Shown here: piece after piece, positions 12,050-19,296 of the stretch
Layout of the letters: every line of letters begins with the position of its first letter
Numbering within the stretch: the stretch's first letter is position 1
Virus record (IMG/VR): IMGVR_UViG_3300028840_001973
Location: 1 to 29,291 of that record
Strand: one strand, 5' to 3'
DNA: 29,291 nt
DNA from: a virus
Notes under the pieces: model-generated
The model's database searches: none
What the model saw: only the letters and a program-made list of their open reading frames with translations
Told to the model about the DNA's origin: nothing
Made by a program: the position numbers and the translations under genes

Positions 12050-12096
12050 GACTGAACAAGCTGAGCCGGAGAACCGACCCAGCCATGTTCAGAGTC
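12050..12096. promoter_or_regulatory. Long imperfect hairpin in the terL leader
   Basis: GACTGAACA (12050-12058) pairs with TGTTCA and GTC (12086-12096, a two-base bulge). Inside, GCTG (12060-12063) pairs with CAGC (12080-12083), and CGG/CCG closes an inner AGAA loop. It is 16 bases upstream of the terL start, so it would lie in its mRNA leader if transcription starts further upstream. No T-run follows in either direction. Confidence 0.45.
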
Positions 12097-12204
12097 CTTA
12101 ATAAAAATCAAGTATGAGCACGATAAACAAAGTTTTACAAAATTAATTAAAAAATGGATCAAAATGAAAAAATTGTTATAACTTCGTGAAATACAGTCTT
12201 TACT

Positions 12205-13491
12205 ATGCCTACTTCCTTGGAGCGCTTCAGTGGTCTCATGTCTAACTTATTTAGGCGTAAGTTGTATATTAATGCCTATGAGAACGTGGTCTATGAGCAC
12301 CTGACATTTAATGCCCGTTCAAACCAGGAGCTACAAAAGTTATATACCAGTCTCGTCGAAGTAAGGATCATCGAGGACTTCATTGCTGACTTTATCAGCC
12401 GTATACCGGCAGGAGTTGAAGATGCGGCAGGTAATGAAGTTAAGCGCTCGCCACTGAACCAGTTGATCCAGCAAGCCAATCCTCAGCAGTCGTTCCAGGA
12501 GTTGCTCAAAGAGTACCTGGTGTACTACGGTTTGACAGGTAACGCGTATATGTTCTACAACGATAACTACCTGTATAACCTGCCTACTGATGAGGTTGAG
12601 ATCGTTACGAGGTTCCCTGTTGAAGTACCGGAGTACAGGAACTGGGTGGAGTACTTCAAGCACAACTATGAGGGTATTGACTACCTGCTGCCTGGTGACC
12701 AGGTGTTGCACCTGAAGACAGCACAGTTGGAAGCTGAACGGGGCAGTTGGGTCTATGGGTCCAGTCCTTACTCAGCAGCTGAGCCTAATATCAAGGCGCT
12801 CGAAGCGAACAACTCAGCCCGGGTAAGTACGATGAATGACAGGGGTGCACTTGGGTTCATCACGAATGACAGTGAGTACCCTGACAAGGATGCAACGGAG
12901 GAAGCACAGGAGAACATGCAGAAGTACGGGTTGAAGGAAGGGCAGTATAAGTTCCTCATCAGCACACAGAAGCTCAGGTATCAGAAGATGAGTATGAACC
13001 TGGAGGAGTTGAAGCTACTTGAGAATCTCGAGGTTGACTTCAACAAGCTGTGTATGCTCAGGGGTATCGATCCGGTGATCTTCTTCTCAGGGGATACAAC
13101 CTACGCGAACCAGTACCAGGCGTACAAGGCTACGGTGAAGCGTGCACTGCTACCCCTGGCGTATCACTTCTATGACAAGGCTAACCTGTGGATCAAGAGG
13201 AACACAGGTACTACCAACCGGCTCGTACCGCAGGTGGATAAGCTGCCTGACTACAGCGAGCTTGGCGTTGAGCACAGTGCCCGCCTGGTCAAGGAGGTTG
13301 AAGCAGGTGTACTCAGCAGGGCACAGGCGTTAGAGATACTCTACCCTGACCTTGAGTGGGTTGAGGACGCTCCGCAGATGATGCAGGTCGTGGAAGCTAA
13401 TAGAGGAGGCTCGTCCTCCTCAAGTAGTTCCACGACCAATGGAGAAGCCTCAGATGAAGATAAGTTGTTTAACATTAAACTATATAAGTAA
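12205..13491 (+). CDS. Portal protein (HK97-like)
   Basis: The 428-residue protein has the portal outline of the HK97 type: an N-terminal basic region (LFRRKLYINAYENVVYEH), then NPQQSFQELLKEYLVYYGLTGNAYMFY near residues 92-118, LPGDQVLHLKTAQ, a central GSSPYSAAEPNIKALEANNSARVSTMNDRGALGFI segment, and the long helix followed by a C-terminal SARLVKEVEAGVLSRAQALEILYPD. It forms the dodecameric ring at the capsid vertex, docks the terminase and nucleates head assembly. A Ser-rich linker (SSSSSS near residues 403-408) precedes the charged end. It is the first gene of the late operon; I see no strong promoter in the 170-base gap before it. Its stop shares one base with the next start (TAATG). Confidence 0.92.
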   Translation: MPTSLERFSGLMSNLFRRKLYINAYENVVYEHLTFNARSNQELQKLYTSLVEVRIIEDFIADFISRIPAGVEDAAGNEVKRSPLNQLIQQANPQQSFQELLKEYLVYYGLTGNAYMFYNDNYLYNLPTDEVEIVTRFPVEVPEYRNWVEYFKHNYEGIDYLLPGDQVLHLKTAQLEAERGSWVYGSSPYSAAEPNIKALEANNSARVSTMNDRGALGFITNDSEYPDKDATEEAQENMQKYGLKEGQYKFLISTQKLRYQKMSMNLEELKLLENLEVDFNKLCMLRGIDPVIFFSGDTTYANQYQAYKATVKRALLPLAYHFYDKANLWIKRNTGTTNRLVPQVDKLPDYSELGVEHSARLVKEVEAGVLSRAQALEILYPDLEWVEDAPQMMQVVEANRGGSSSSSSSTTNGEASDEDKLFNIKLYK

Positions 13492-13925
13492 TGAGTTTTG
13501 ATTTTGGTGTAGGAAGTAATCAGCCTTCAGGTGCCCGTGGAACAGCAGGGCAAACAAAGGATGAGGTTATTAACGGTCAGTTCTTACAGGGTACTCAAGG
13601 GTGGACCCTGGGGGCTAATTGGTCTTTATCGGGCAGGAGTTTACTGCACGAGGCCGGTGCCATTGAGGCGGTCAGTCAGGATTTGGCTGGGGCGACACAC
13701 ACGACTGTGACGTATTCATTTATGGTTCATCTTTCCGGCATCAGTGCCGGGACGCTGACTGTTACTGAGGGCAGTGGTGCTACTGGTGAGGAGCTTGATG
13801 CTAACGGCTGGCACACCTGGGAGGCTGTTTTGACAACAGATACTACTTTAGCCTTCACTCCATCGACTGATTTTGATGGTCAGATCGATGTTGTAAGGGT
13901 AAGGGCATTGAAAGTACAACCGTAA
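13491..13925 (+). CDS. Beta-sandwich (carbohydrate-binding-like) protein, 144 aa
   Basis: The start overlaps the portal stop (TAATG). After a Gly-rich leader, the sequence VINGQFLQGTQGWTLGANWSLSGRSLLHEAG, then AIEAVSQDLAGATHTTVTYSFMVHL, then a run of GTLTVTEGSG-type strands, follows the jelly-roll pattern of CBM4/9-like domains often found on phage virions (GW-x-x-G-x-W, Q-L near the middle, W in the last third: WHTWEAVL). Position between portal and protease suggests a virion protein, perhaps a capsid or neck decoration that binds glycans. That role is inference; the fold call is by pattern. Confidence 0.65.
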   Translation: MSFDFGVGSNQPSGARGTAGQTKDEVINGQFLQGTQGWTLGANWSLSGRSLLHEAGAIEAVSQDLAGATHTTVTYSFMVHLSGISAGTLTVTEGSGATGEELDANGWHTWEAVLTTDTTLAFTPSTDFDGQIDVVRVRALKVQP

Positions 13926-13931
13926 GGAATT

Positions 13932-14177
13932 ATGGCAGTAGCATTTGTCCGCAGGGGCGACATACAGGAGTATGACGTTGAGGAGGAACTGCGTAAATAC
14001 AGGCAGTGGGCTGCTCACCGTAGTCAACAGATAACTAATATCAGTTGGGGTGGTACCATTGGTAATCCTGCAAGCCAGGTGGTGGATGAGTATGCTGCAA
14101 GAGTACGTCAGGACGAGGGAGTTGTGGAATCATTGGATTGTTTACAGGCGAGAGTCTATCAACTTATGCTATTATGA
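13932..14177 (+). CDS. Small protein with RVxxDxGVVE motif, 81 aa
   Basis: The 81-residue product has a charged N-terminal half (RRGDIQEYDVEEELRKYRQWAAHRSQQ) and ends in DEYAARVRQDEGVVESLDCL. This tail closely matches segments in the tail-terminator-like protein (DRVSNDGGVVENYTDC) and the tail hub (DEYVNRVEADQGVVEAESC) of the same operon. Its own function is unknown. It lies six bases after the beta-sandwich gene, and its stop overlaps the protease start by ATGA. Confidence 0.65.
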   Translation: MAVAFVRRGDIQEYDVEEELRKYRQWAAHRSQQITNISWGGTIGNPASQVVDEYAARVRQDEGVVESLDCLQARVYQLMLL

Positions 14178-14956
14178 CAAGACAGGAGCGTATTAAAAAG
14201 GTTATCCTGGAAAAGGATACTATCATTGCCAAGAAAAAGAGTAAGATGAAGCAGGCTGATGGCGTGGTGATCACTGACGCGGCTAAGAAGACAGTTGTAA
14301 AGGCTGTCCGGGACGATGAAAAAAAAAGTGAACTCGACGCAATCCTGATCATTAATACTACTAACTTCATGGACTCGCATAGTGATGTTCACATACCTGG
14401 ATTGTGGAGCAAGTCTCTTCAGGAGAACAAGAACATTATGCACTTACAGGAGCACAAACTTGAGTTCGAGAAGATCATTGCTGATGGAGACGACTTAAAT
14501 GTATATACGAAGACTTTCAACTGGTCCGACCTTGGTTATCCATATCCAGGACAAACAGAAGCATTGGTTTTTGATAGTAAGATCAGACGAGAACGCAATG
14601 AGTATATGTTTAACCAATACAAACAAGGCCGCGTTAATAATCATAGTGTCGGCATGGGATATGTGAAGATACTTTTAGCCGTTGATGATCCTGATGAAAC
14701 TCAATACTATGAGAACTGGGAAAAGTACATTGATCAGATAGCAAACAAGGAAAAAGCCCAGGAACAAGGTTATTTTTGGGTAATCAAAGAAGCAAAGGTT
14801 GTTGAAGGCAGTGCAGTTCCAATAGGTTCAAATACTGCAACACCTACATACGATATTAAGTCAGAGCCGTTTCAGGACACTCTGAACATTCTAAAGTCAA
14901 TCATTGAGCCGGAGGTTGATCCACTCAATTTATTTATTAACAAATTAAAACTATAA
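14174..14956 (+). CDS. Prohead (capsid maturation) protease, S78-like
   Basis: The ATG at 14174 is chosen because it overlaps the upstream stop as ATGA; a longer frame to 14138 adds 12 doubtful residues. The 260-residue protein has the HK97-protease outline: ILIINTTNFMDSHSDVHIPGLW, then MHLQEHK with a candidate catalytic His, a strand DLNVYTKTFN, then NNHSVGMGYVK with a candidate catalytic Ser, and EGSAVPIGSNTATPT, the EiSxVPxxAN signature before the C-terminal tail. It would cleave the scaffolding part of the major capsid protein, encoded next. Residues 20-60 are basic and helical. Family call is good; exact catalytic residues are inferred. Confidence 0.82.
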   Translation: MTRQERIKKVILEKDTIIAKKKSKMKQADGVVITDAAKKTVVKAVRDDEKKSELDAILIINTTNFMDSHSDVHIPGLWSKSLQENKNIMHLQEHKLEFEKIIADGDDLNVYTKTFNWSDLGYPYPGQTEALVFDSKIRRERNEYMFNQYKQGRVNNHSVGMGYVKILLAVDDPDETQYYENWEKYIDQIANKEKAQEQGYFWVIKEAKVVEGSAVPIGSNTATPTYDIKSEPFQDTLNILKSIIEPEVDPLNLFINKLKL

Positions 14957-14959
14957 AAA

Positions 14960-16231
14960 ATGGCAGACACCATTAAAACACCTGAGGAACTTGCCAAGGA
15001 GATCAACGAGGCTCTTAGTGGAATCAGGGACATGATCAAAAAATCCGCTACCAAAGAAGAGGCGGAAGCATTGAAGGATGACATCGCAAAACTGCGTAAT
15101 GAATTCCCTCAGGAAGAGTATGCTGACAAAATTGACTCGATCGAGCAATCAGTGAAAGAACTCTCAAACAAGGTGAAAAACGTTTCTATCGTGGGCATGC
15201 CTAACGGCGTTACCCTGCGTGACCGGATCAAGGAACAACTTGAGACTGAAACCTGGCAGAAGCACCTCAAGAACCGTGCCGAGGGAGAATCACCTATCGC
15301 TAACATCGAAACTAAGGACATCAACTGGGGTGCGGCCGGAGCCAACGGTACCAACGACGTAGTTCAGAACGCGATGCCGTTCCTGGTACCACAGTATCCG
15401 TTTGAAGAGCCCTTTGACGTCCGCAGTGTGTTCCCGGTAGGCTCGATCGATACAGGTTCACTCGACTATCCTCAGGAACTGTTGTACACTGATGGAATGG
15501 GCATGTTGGCGGAGACAGGCGGTTCTAGTGAGACCAGTATCACATTTCAGATGGTTACTGAGAACGCGCACAGGATAGCAACCTTTGCTGAAGTCAGCCG
15601 CAGGGCGCTCCGCAACACCACCTGGTTGAGTGCGTATCTGGCCAACCGTTTCATGGAGAAGTTCGTGAAGCTCCTGAACACACAGTCGCTTGTTGGTGAT
15701 GACACCGGTGAGAACCTGAATGGAGTGTACAACCAGGCTACCGCGTATGCTGCGGCCGGGGCGTTCACTGATACGATTCCTTCAGGCGAGTCAACACTGA
15801 TCGACGCAGTTATTGCCATGAAGTCCCAGCTGTATGATACTGCGAATGTGATGGCGAATGTTTGCATGGTATCTCCTGTCACCCATTATCAGCTGACCGT
15901 TCAGAAGACTACTACACGTGAGTACGCTTACGAGCAGCAGTTGGCTCAGGTTGATTCAATGGGAATGTGGAGAATCAACGGCATGACCCTGATCATGAGC
16001 AAGGACATACCTGATGGAGAGGCATTGATCGGACTTGTCGCTCCTACCGTACTTGAACTGTTGTTCAACGGTGGCCTGGACATGAGTACTACTCAATCGC
16101 ACGCAAGCAACTTTATCGGAAGTATCGTTGCGTTCCGGTTCGAGGCTGACGTACTGTTCCCTGTTTACCGTCCGTATGCCTGGATAAAGGGTGACCTTGC
16201 AACCGTACAGGATGATATTACTGCGGCATAG
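14960..16231 (+). CDS. Major capsid protein (HK97 fold)
   Basis: The 423-residue protein begins with about 75 residues of charged coiled coil (PEELAKEINEALSGIRDMIKK, EEAEALKDDIAKLRNEF), the delta or scaffolding domain removed by the maturation protease, probably somewhere near residues 75-115. The shell domain follows with the usual HK97-family signatures: VVQNAMPFLVPQYPFEEPFDVRSVF, GMGMLAETGGSSETSITFQMV, the helix AEVSRRALRNTTWLSAYLANRFMEKFVKLLN, MVSPVTHYQLTVQKT and AFRFEADVLFPVYRPYAWIKG. It is the main shell subunit. An intrinsic terminator follows 20-60 bases downstream, which would raise its transcript level relative to the tail genes. Confidence 0.95.
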   Translation: MADTIKTPEELAKEINEALSGIRDMIKKSATKEEAEALKDDIAKLRNEFPQEEYADKIDSIEQSVKELSNKVKNVSIVGMPNGVTLRDRIKEQLETETWQKHLKNRAEGESPIANIETKDINWGAAGANGTNDVVQNAMPFLVPQYPFEEPFDVRSVFPVGSIDTGSLDYPQELLYTDGMGMLAETGGSSETSITFQMVTENAHRIATFAEVSRRALRNTTWLSAYLANRFMEKFVKLLNTQSLVGDDTGENLNGVYNQATAYAAAGAFTDTIPSGESTLIDAVIAMKSQLYDTANVMANVCMVSPVTHYQLTVQKTTTREYAYEQQLAQVDSMGMWRINGMTLIMSKDIPDGEALIGLVAPTVLELLFNGGLDMSTTQSHASNFIGSIVAFRFEADVLFPVYRPYAWIKGDLATVQDDITAA

Positions 16232-16251
16232 TCTGTTCTGCTCATCATGTG

Positions 16252-16288
16252 ATCCTTGGGGTAGAGTCCCTGCCCCTTGGGTTTTTTT
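16252..16288 (+). terminator. Intrinsic terminator after the major capsid gene
   Basis: GGGGTAG (16258-16264) pairs with CTGCCCC (16270-16276) around a 5-base loop with one G-U pair; an outer ATCC/GGGT stem adds four pairs across a small internal loop. Seven T residues follow (16282-16288). It lies between the capsid and connector genes, and probably reduces rather than stops read-through because the tail genes have no obvious promoter of their own. Confidence 0.75.
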
Positions 16289-16300
16289 AACATCAAGGCA

Positions 16301-16813
16301 ATGATCAAAACAAAAAAGACATTAGTAGGAACAAGTCCTCTTACACTTGAGGCTGCTAAGCAATGGTTGAGAATAACTGATGACCCTTCTGCTGATGACA
16401 GTCTTATCACTGATCTTATCGAACAGTCGCGTGATTTGATTGAGGAAAATTTGAACATTGCTATGGTTGAGTACTCTGTTGAGATCGAGGCAACCGAAAG
16501 AACTGAGCTTACATTACCTTACCGACCCATTGTTTCAGTTACTCAAGTGCAGGACCGGGAGATGAATGATCTGACCTACTCATTTAATGGGTTTGCCATA
16601 TCCCTCAACTCTCCGTCCGATATCGTGGCTACTTATACATGTGGCTATGGGTCCAGTGAGCTTCCTTCTGGACTTTTGTTAGGATGGAAGGAAGTACTCA
16701 CTGGGTTTTATGAGAATCGAGGCGACCGTATGAATACAGATTTCAACCCGATGATTTTAATCCGTCAGAACCCCGTTCTAGCGGCGTATAATAAACAATC
16801 TTGGTGGGTCTGA
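16301..16813 (+). CDS. Head-tail connector protein (gp6-like)
   Basis: The ATG at 16301 is the likely start; the frame extends to a TTG at 16277, but that lies inside the terminator. The 170-residue product has the gp6-like pattern LTLEAAKQWLRITDDPSADDSLITDLIEQSRDLIEENLNIAM, then a strand-rich part (ELTLPYRPIVSVTQVQ, DIVATYTCGYG) and the helix LLLGWKEVLTGFYENRGDRM. These proteins form the adaptor ring beneath the portal. Position between capsid and head-closure genes agrees. Confidence 0.88.
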   Translation: MIKTKKTLVGTSPLTLEAAKQWLRITDDPSADDSLITDLIEQSRDLIEENLNIAMVEYSVEIEATERTELTLPYRPIVSVTQVQDREMNDLTYSFNGFAISLNSPSDIVATYTCGYGSSELPSGLLLGWKEVLTGFYENRGDRMNTDFNPMILIRQNPVLAAYNKQSWWV

Positions 16814-16827
16814 CATAATGTATTGCT

Positions 16828-17148
16828 ATGGGCATTGGACGCTTTAGAAGCCGGATAAAGATTATTGAAGTTCAGAGAGGGCAACCGGATGGATTAGGTG
16901 GCTACTATACAACCAAAGAAACAGTCGCAACGGTTTGGGGCAATGTTGAACTGAATGACGGCTCCAGGGCTCTTGAAGGTAACAGGGTGACTAACCATAC
17001 ACCTTATGAAATTACTTTAAGGGCAGGTACGTACGTTGTTACTACAAATAACCTGCTTGAGTATGATGGTATTGAATTAACTATAAACTCTGTAAGGATT
17101 GACCAGGACAAACGATGGACAATAGTACAGGCTTATTCTGATGGCTGA
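16828..17148 (+). CDS. Head-closure / head-tail joining protein
   Basis: The 106-residue product starts MGIGRFRSRIKIIEV, then DGLGGYYTTKETVATVWGNVE, then GNRVTNHTPYEITLRAGTYVVTTNNLLEYDGIELTINSVRIDQDKRWTIVQAY. This is the beta-barrel pattern of the SPP1 gp16 / phage head-tail adaptor family: an R-I-x-I strand, G-x-x-W near residue 35 and an I-x-I-RxG strand. It plugs or completes the connector before tail attachment. It overlaps the next gene by eight bases. Confidence 0.85.
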   Translation: MGIGRFRSRIKIIEVQRGQPDGLGGYYTTKETVATVWGNVELNDGSRALEGNRVTNHTPYEITLRAGTYVVTTNNLLEYDGIELTINSVRIDQDKRWTIVQAYSDG

Positions 17149-17569
17149 AAAAACCGATATAAGAGTAATAAATTTAAGTGAGGTCATTAAGGACATTGAC
17201 GACTTTGATGGAAAGACTCAGGTAGACTTTGAGAAGATGCTTGACAGGTATGCTAAACAGGTAGCGATCAATCAAAAAACTATCCTGCGTCAAAAAGTAA
17301 AGCAATGGACTGGTAATCTTGCAGGCTCAATCGGTTTCAGTGCTAGTAAATTAGCAAGAACAATATATCCTGGGCGATACTATATTCCACGTGGTAAAGA
17401 AACAGGTGAAGACTACAGGTTATTCATTGAAGAGGGCGGGCAACCTTATAACAATCCAAAGGCGAAACCTTTTATGGGTTACTGGTACGTGAAGGACAGT
17501 ATCAAGGGTATCGAGGAAAAAATGAAAAAGGAGATTAATCAGATCATTAAAAAGAACCAAAAGAAATGA
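17141..17569 (+). CDS. HK97 gp10-like neck / tail-completion protein
   Basis: The 142-residue product has an N-terminal helix with FEKMLDRYAKQVAINQKTILRQKVKQWTGNLAGSIGF, then RYYIPRGKETGEDYRLFIEEGG and PFMGYWYVKDS, and a very basic C-terminal helix (EEKMKKEINQIIKKNQKK). The TGNL-x-x-S-I motif and later EEGGxxYNNPKAKPF region fit the HK97 gp10 family, which joins head to tail. It lies between the head-closure and tail-terminator genes, the normal slot, and overlaps the next start by ATGA. Confidence 0.8.
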   Translation: MAEKTDIRVINLSEVIKDIDDFDGKTQVDFEKMLDRYAKQVAINQKTILRQKVKQWTGNLAGSIGFSASKLARTIYPGRYYIPRGKETGEDYRLFIEEGGQPYNNPKAKPFMGYWYVKDSIKGIEEKMKKEINQIIKKNQKK

Positions 17570-18057
17570 CTGATGTTAGGGCAGATATAATTGGGGCAAT
17601 CAATACTTTGCTTGCAGATCACCCTCTTGAAGTGTTCAATGATGTTCCTCAGAACGCTGACTATCCTTTAATATTCATAGGTAATATCGAGTTGAATACT
17701 CAGGTAGATAATAAGTCGACCTATGAAGTCCAGGGGTATGTCGAGGTTCATTTATACACAGGTGATAAACCATGGCAAAAGTCCCTTGTTGAACCTTACC
17801 AGTGGTTGAACAACTTAAAAGTAAGGTTGCAGCCTTATGTTTCATTCGTACTGCCTTTGAATGATCATCACATGGTATGGTGGAAACTTGATACTGACAC
17901 TGATTTTAACGACATATCTGTTACTGAAAAACATTATGTTGCGCAGGTTGTCTACCAGTTTGAAATTTTTCATAACTTTACATATTATGACAGGGTCTCT
18001 AATGATGGAGGCGTTGTCGAAAATTACACTGATTGTGTATTAAATAAAATACTATAA
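17566..18057 (+). CDS. Tail terminator / tail-completion protein (DUF3168-like) with GVVE tail
   Basis: The 163-residue product shows the tail-terminator pattern: RADIIGAINTLLADHPLEVFNDVPQNADYPLIFIGNIE, then YEVQGYVEVHLYTG, and a C-terminal strand KHYVAQVVYQFEIF. Such proteins cap the tail tube before head attachment. The last 25 residues carry YYDRVSNDGGVVENYTDC, the motif shared with the 81-aa protein and the tail hub. It sits two bases before the tail-tube gene, the expected order. Confidence 0.77.
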   Translation: MTDVRADIIGAINTLLADHPLEVFNDVPQNADYPLIFIGNIELNTQVDNKSTYEVQGYVEVHLYTGDKPWQKSLVEPYQWLNNLKVRLQPYVSFVLPLNDHHMVWWKLDTDTDFNDISVTEKHYVAQVVYQFEIFHNFTYYDRVSNDGGVVENYTDCVLNKIL

Positions 18058-18059
18058 TT

Positions 18060-18671
18060 ATGGCAACAGTTCAAGGAAAAAACCTAGTTGTAAGAATCCT
18101 GGATGGTACTTTCAAGGGTTACGCCGACACAACAACAACTCCTGCTACTCCGGCTGATGGTGATTATTATATCGCTACTGAAGATGGTGACTACACTAAC
18201 TTTGATGTTAGTCTTACTGGTGTTCTTGCCGGCGACATTCTTAAGTACATAACCGATGCGTGGACGAATGCAGGTGTTTCAGGTGGTGGTGTGATTGCTT
18301 GCTCTACTTCCTGTACAATGACACTGAATCAAGCGTTCACTGAAGTAACATGTAAGGATGCTGACTCTTGGGTATCACAGATCGAGGGTCAAAAGTCATG
18401 GGAGATGACAGTCGATGCTCTTTACCAGGAAGACGATATCGCCGGTGCAAAGGGATTTGTCGACTTATCTCAGTTGATCATCACCGGTCCTAACATTGCT
18501 CACGTGGCATTCGAGGAGATTAACAATCCGTTTGCTACAGTCAATGACAATACCTGGAGTGGCATGGCAAGGCTTAGCACCTGTTCGTTAACCGGACCTG
18601 ACAATGAGGCTGCTACTTACAACGCGACATTGATGGGTAACGGCCCACTTTATTTCACTCAAAGGACGTAA
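18060..18671 (+). CDS. Major tail (tube) protein with an inserted domain
   Basis: The 203-residue product starts MATVQGKNLVVRILDG and, from residue 80, continues VIACSTSCTMTLNQAFTEVTCKDADSWVSQIEGQKSWEMTVDALYQ, the pattern of tail-tube proteins of the TP901-1 type; it ends with GMARLSTCSLTGPDNEAATYNATLMGNGPL. Between lies an insertion (about residues 21-75) with PATPADGDYYIATEDGDY and DAWTNAG, a short module I know mainly from phage tail-fibre proteins. It forms the stacked hexameric rings of the tail. The insertion could be displayed on the tube surface. Confidence 0.88.
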   Translation: MATVQGKNLVVRILDGTFKGYADTTTTPATPADGDYYIATEDGDYTNFDVSLTGVLAGDILKYITDAWTNAGVSGGGVIACSTSCTMTLNQAFTEVTCKDADSWVSQIEGQKSWEMTVDALYQEDDIAGAKGFVDLSQLIITGPNIAHVAFEEINNPFATVNDNTWSGMARLSTCSLTGPDNEAATYNATLMGNGPLYFTQRT

Positions 18672-18673
18672 AT

Positions 18674-19018
18674 ATGTTTATCGGAGGAGAAGACAGACCT
18701 ATTAAGTTCGGTATTAATCAAACTGATCTTTATTGCACCCTGCGTGGTATATCAATTACTGTTATGCAGGAAGAGATGAAAAAGTTTGTTAACGGTGATT
18801 ACACAGGGGGAGAGATTCGTGACCTTATCTGGTCAGCCCTGGCAGATGGTGCCAGGAAAGAAAAGATCGATTTTCCTTTTACTAATCTTGATGTAGGCGA
18901 CTGGCTTGAGGAAGTCCAGGAAGGTGAATTAACTAAGGCACTTAATGAAATGAACGCCGGTGCACCTAAAGTTAGGGCTAACTCTGCGAAAAAAAAAGTC
19001 AGAGTGAGCTCTACATAG
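18674..19018 (+). CDS. Tail assembly chaperone, short form (gpG-like)
   Basis: The 114-residue product lies in the slot between tail-tube and tape-measure genes. It has FIGGEDRPIKFGINQTDLYCTLRGI, then MQEEMKKFVNGDYTGGEIRDLIWSALADGARKEK and LDVGDWLEEVQEGELTKALNEMN, a pattern typical of tail assembly chaperones. Near its end, at codons 106-108, is a run of nine A residues; the zero-frame reading stops after KKKVRVSST. Chaperones of this type coat the tape-measure protein during tail assembly and do not enter the virion. Confidence 0.82.
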   Translation: MFIGGEDRPIKFGINQTDLYCTLRGISITVMQEEMKKFVNGDYTGGEIRDLIWSALADGARKEKIDFPFTNLDVGDWLEEVQEGELTKALNEMNAGAPKVRANSAKKKVRVSST

Positions 19019-19296
19019 AGGACGTTATAGATCACCTGAGTGAGATAGGTATACGTTACGAGGATATGCTCGATATGTCCTGGGCTGAGTACCAGTATTT
19101 AGCAACAGGTCATCAATTGAGACTTGAAAGACAGTGGGATTATACCAGGCACTTGATGGCAGCGATGCACAATTCAAGTGGTTTTGCTAAGCGCAGGGTC
19201 AGACCTATCGAAATAATTAAACTTGATTTGCTCGATAAACCCAGGAAGATCAAAAAGATACCAATCGAGGACGTAATGAGAATACTTAGGAACTAA
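18674..19296 (+). CDS. Tail assembly chaperone, frameshifted long form (gpGT-like)
   Basis: A -1 slip on the A-run at 18989-18997 joins the short chaperone (108 codons) to a second open frame ending at 19296, giving a product of about 207 residues. The joined part reads KKKSQSELYIEDVIDHLSEI, then GIRYEDMLDMSWAEYQYLATGHQLRLERQW. The frame is continuously open from the slip site although no start codon is needed before 19066, and it ends at the tape-measure start (TAATG). This is the classical layout of lambda G/GT and its relatives. The minus-one product is seen only as an open frame; frameshifting efficiency is unknown. Confidence 0.8.
18991..18997 (+). promoter_or_regulatory. Slippery heptamer A AAA AAA (-1 frameshift site)
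   Basis: In the chaperone frame, codons 106-108 are AAA AAA AAA, so the heptamer has the phase X XXY YYZ required for simultaneous slippage. The next bases are GTC, and the region after them can form local pairing around GAGCTC. The alternative frame stays open for 99 codons beyond the site. Confidence 0.8.

Noticed and set aside
12179-12186. TAACTTCG as a -7 box for the late operon
   Set aside because: It has one mismatch to TAnnTTTG, no -33 element, and would leave only about a dozen bases before the portal start; too weak to list.
14159-14443. Minus-strand ORFs opposite the protease and capsid genes
   Set aside because: These are antisense shadows, rich in Leu, Ser and Phe, without overlaps or ribosome sites suggesting translation.
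16277-16300. TTG start for the head-tail connector gene
   Set aside because: It lies within the T-run and stem of the terminator; the ATG at 16301 fits the family N-terminus.
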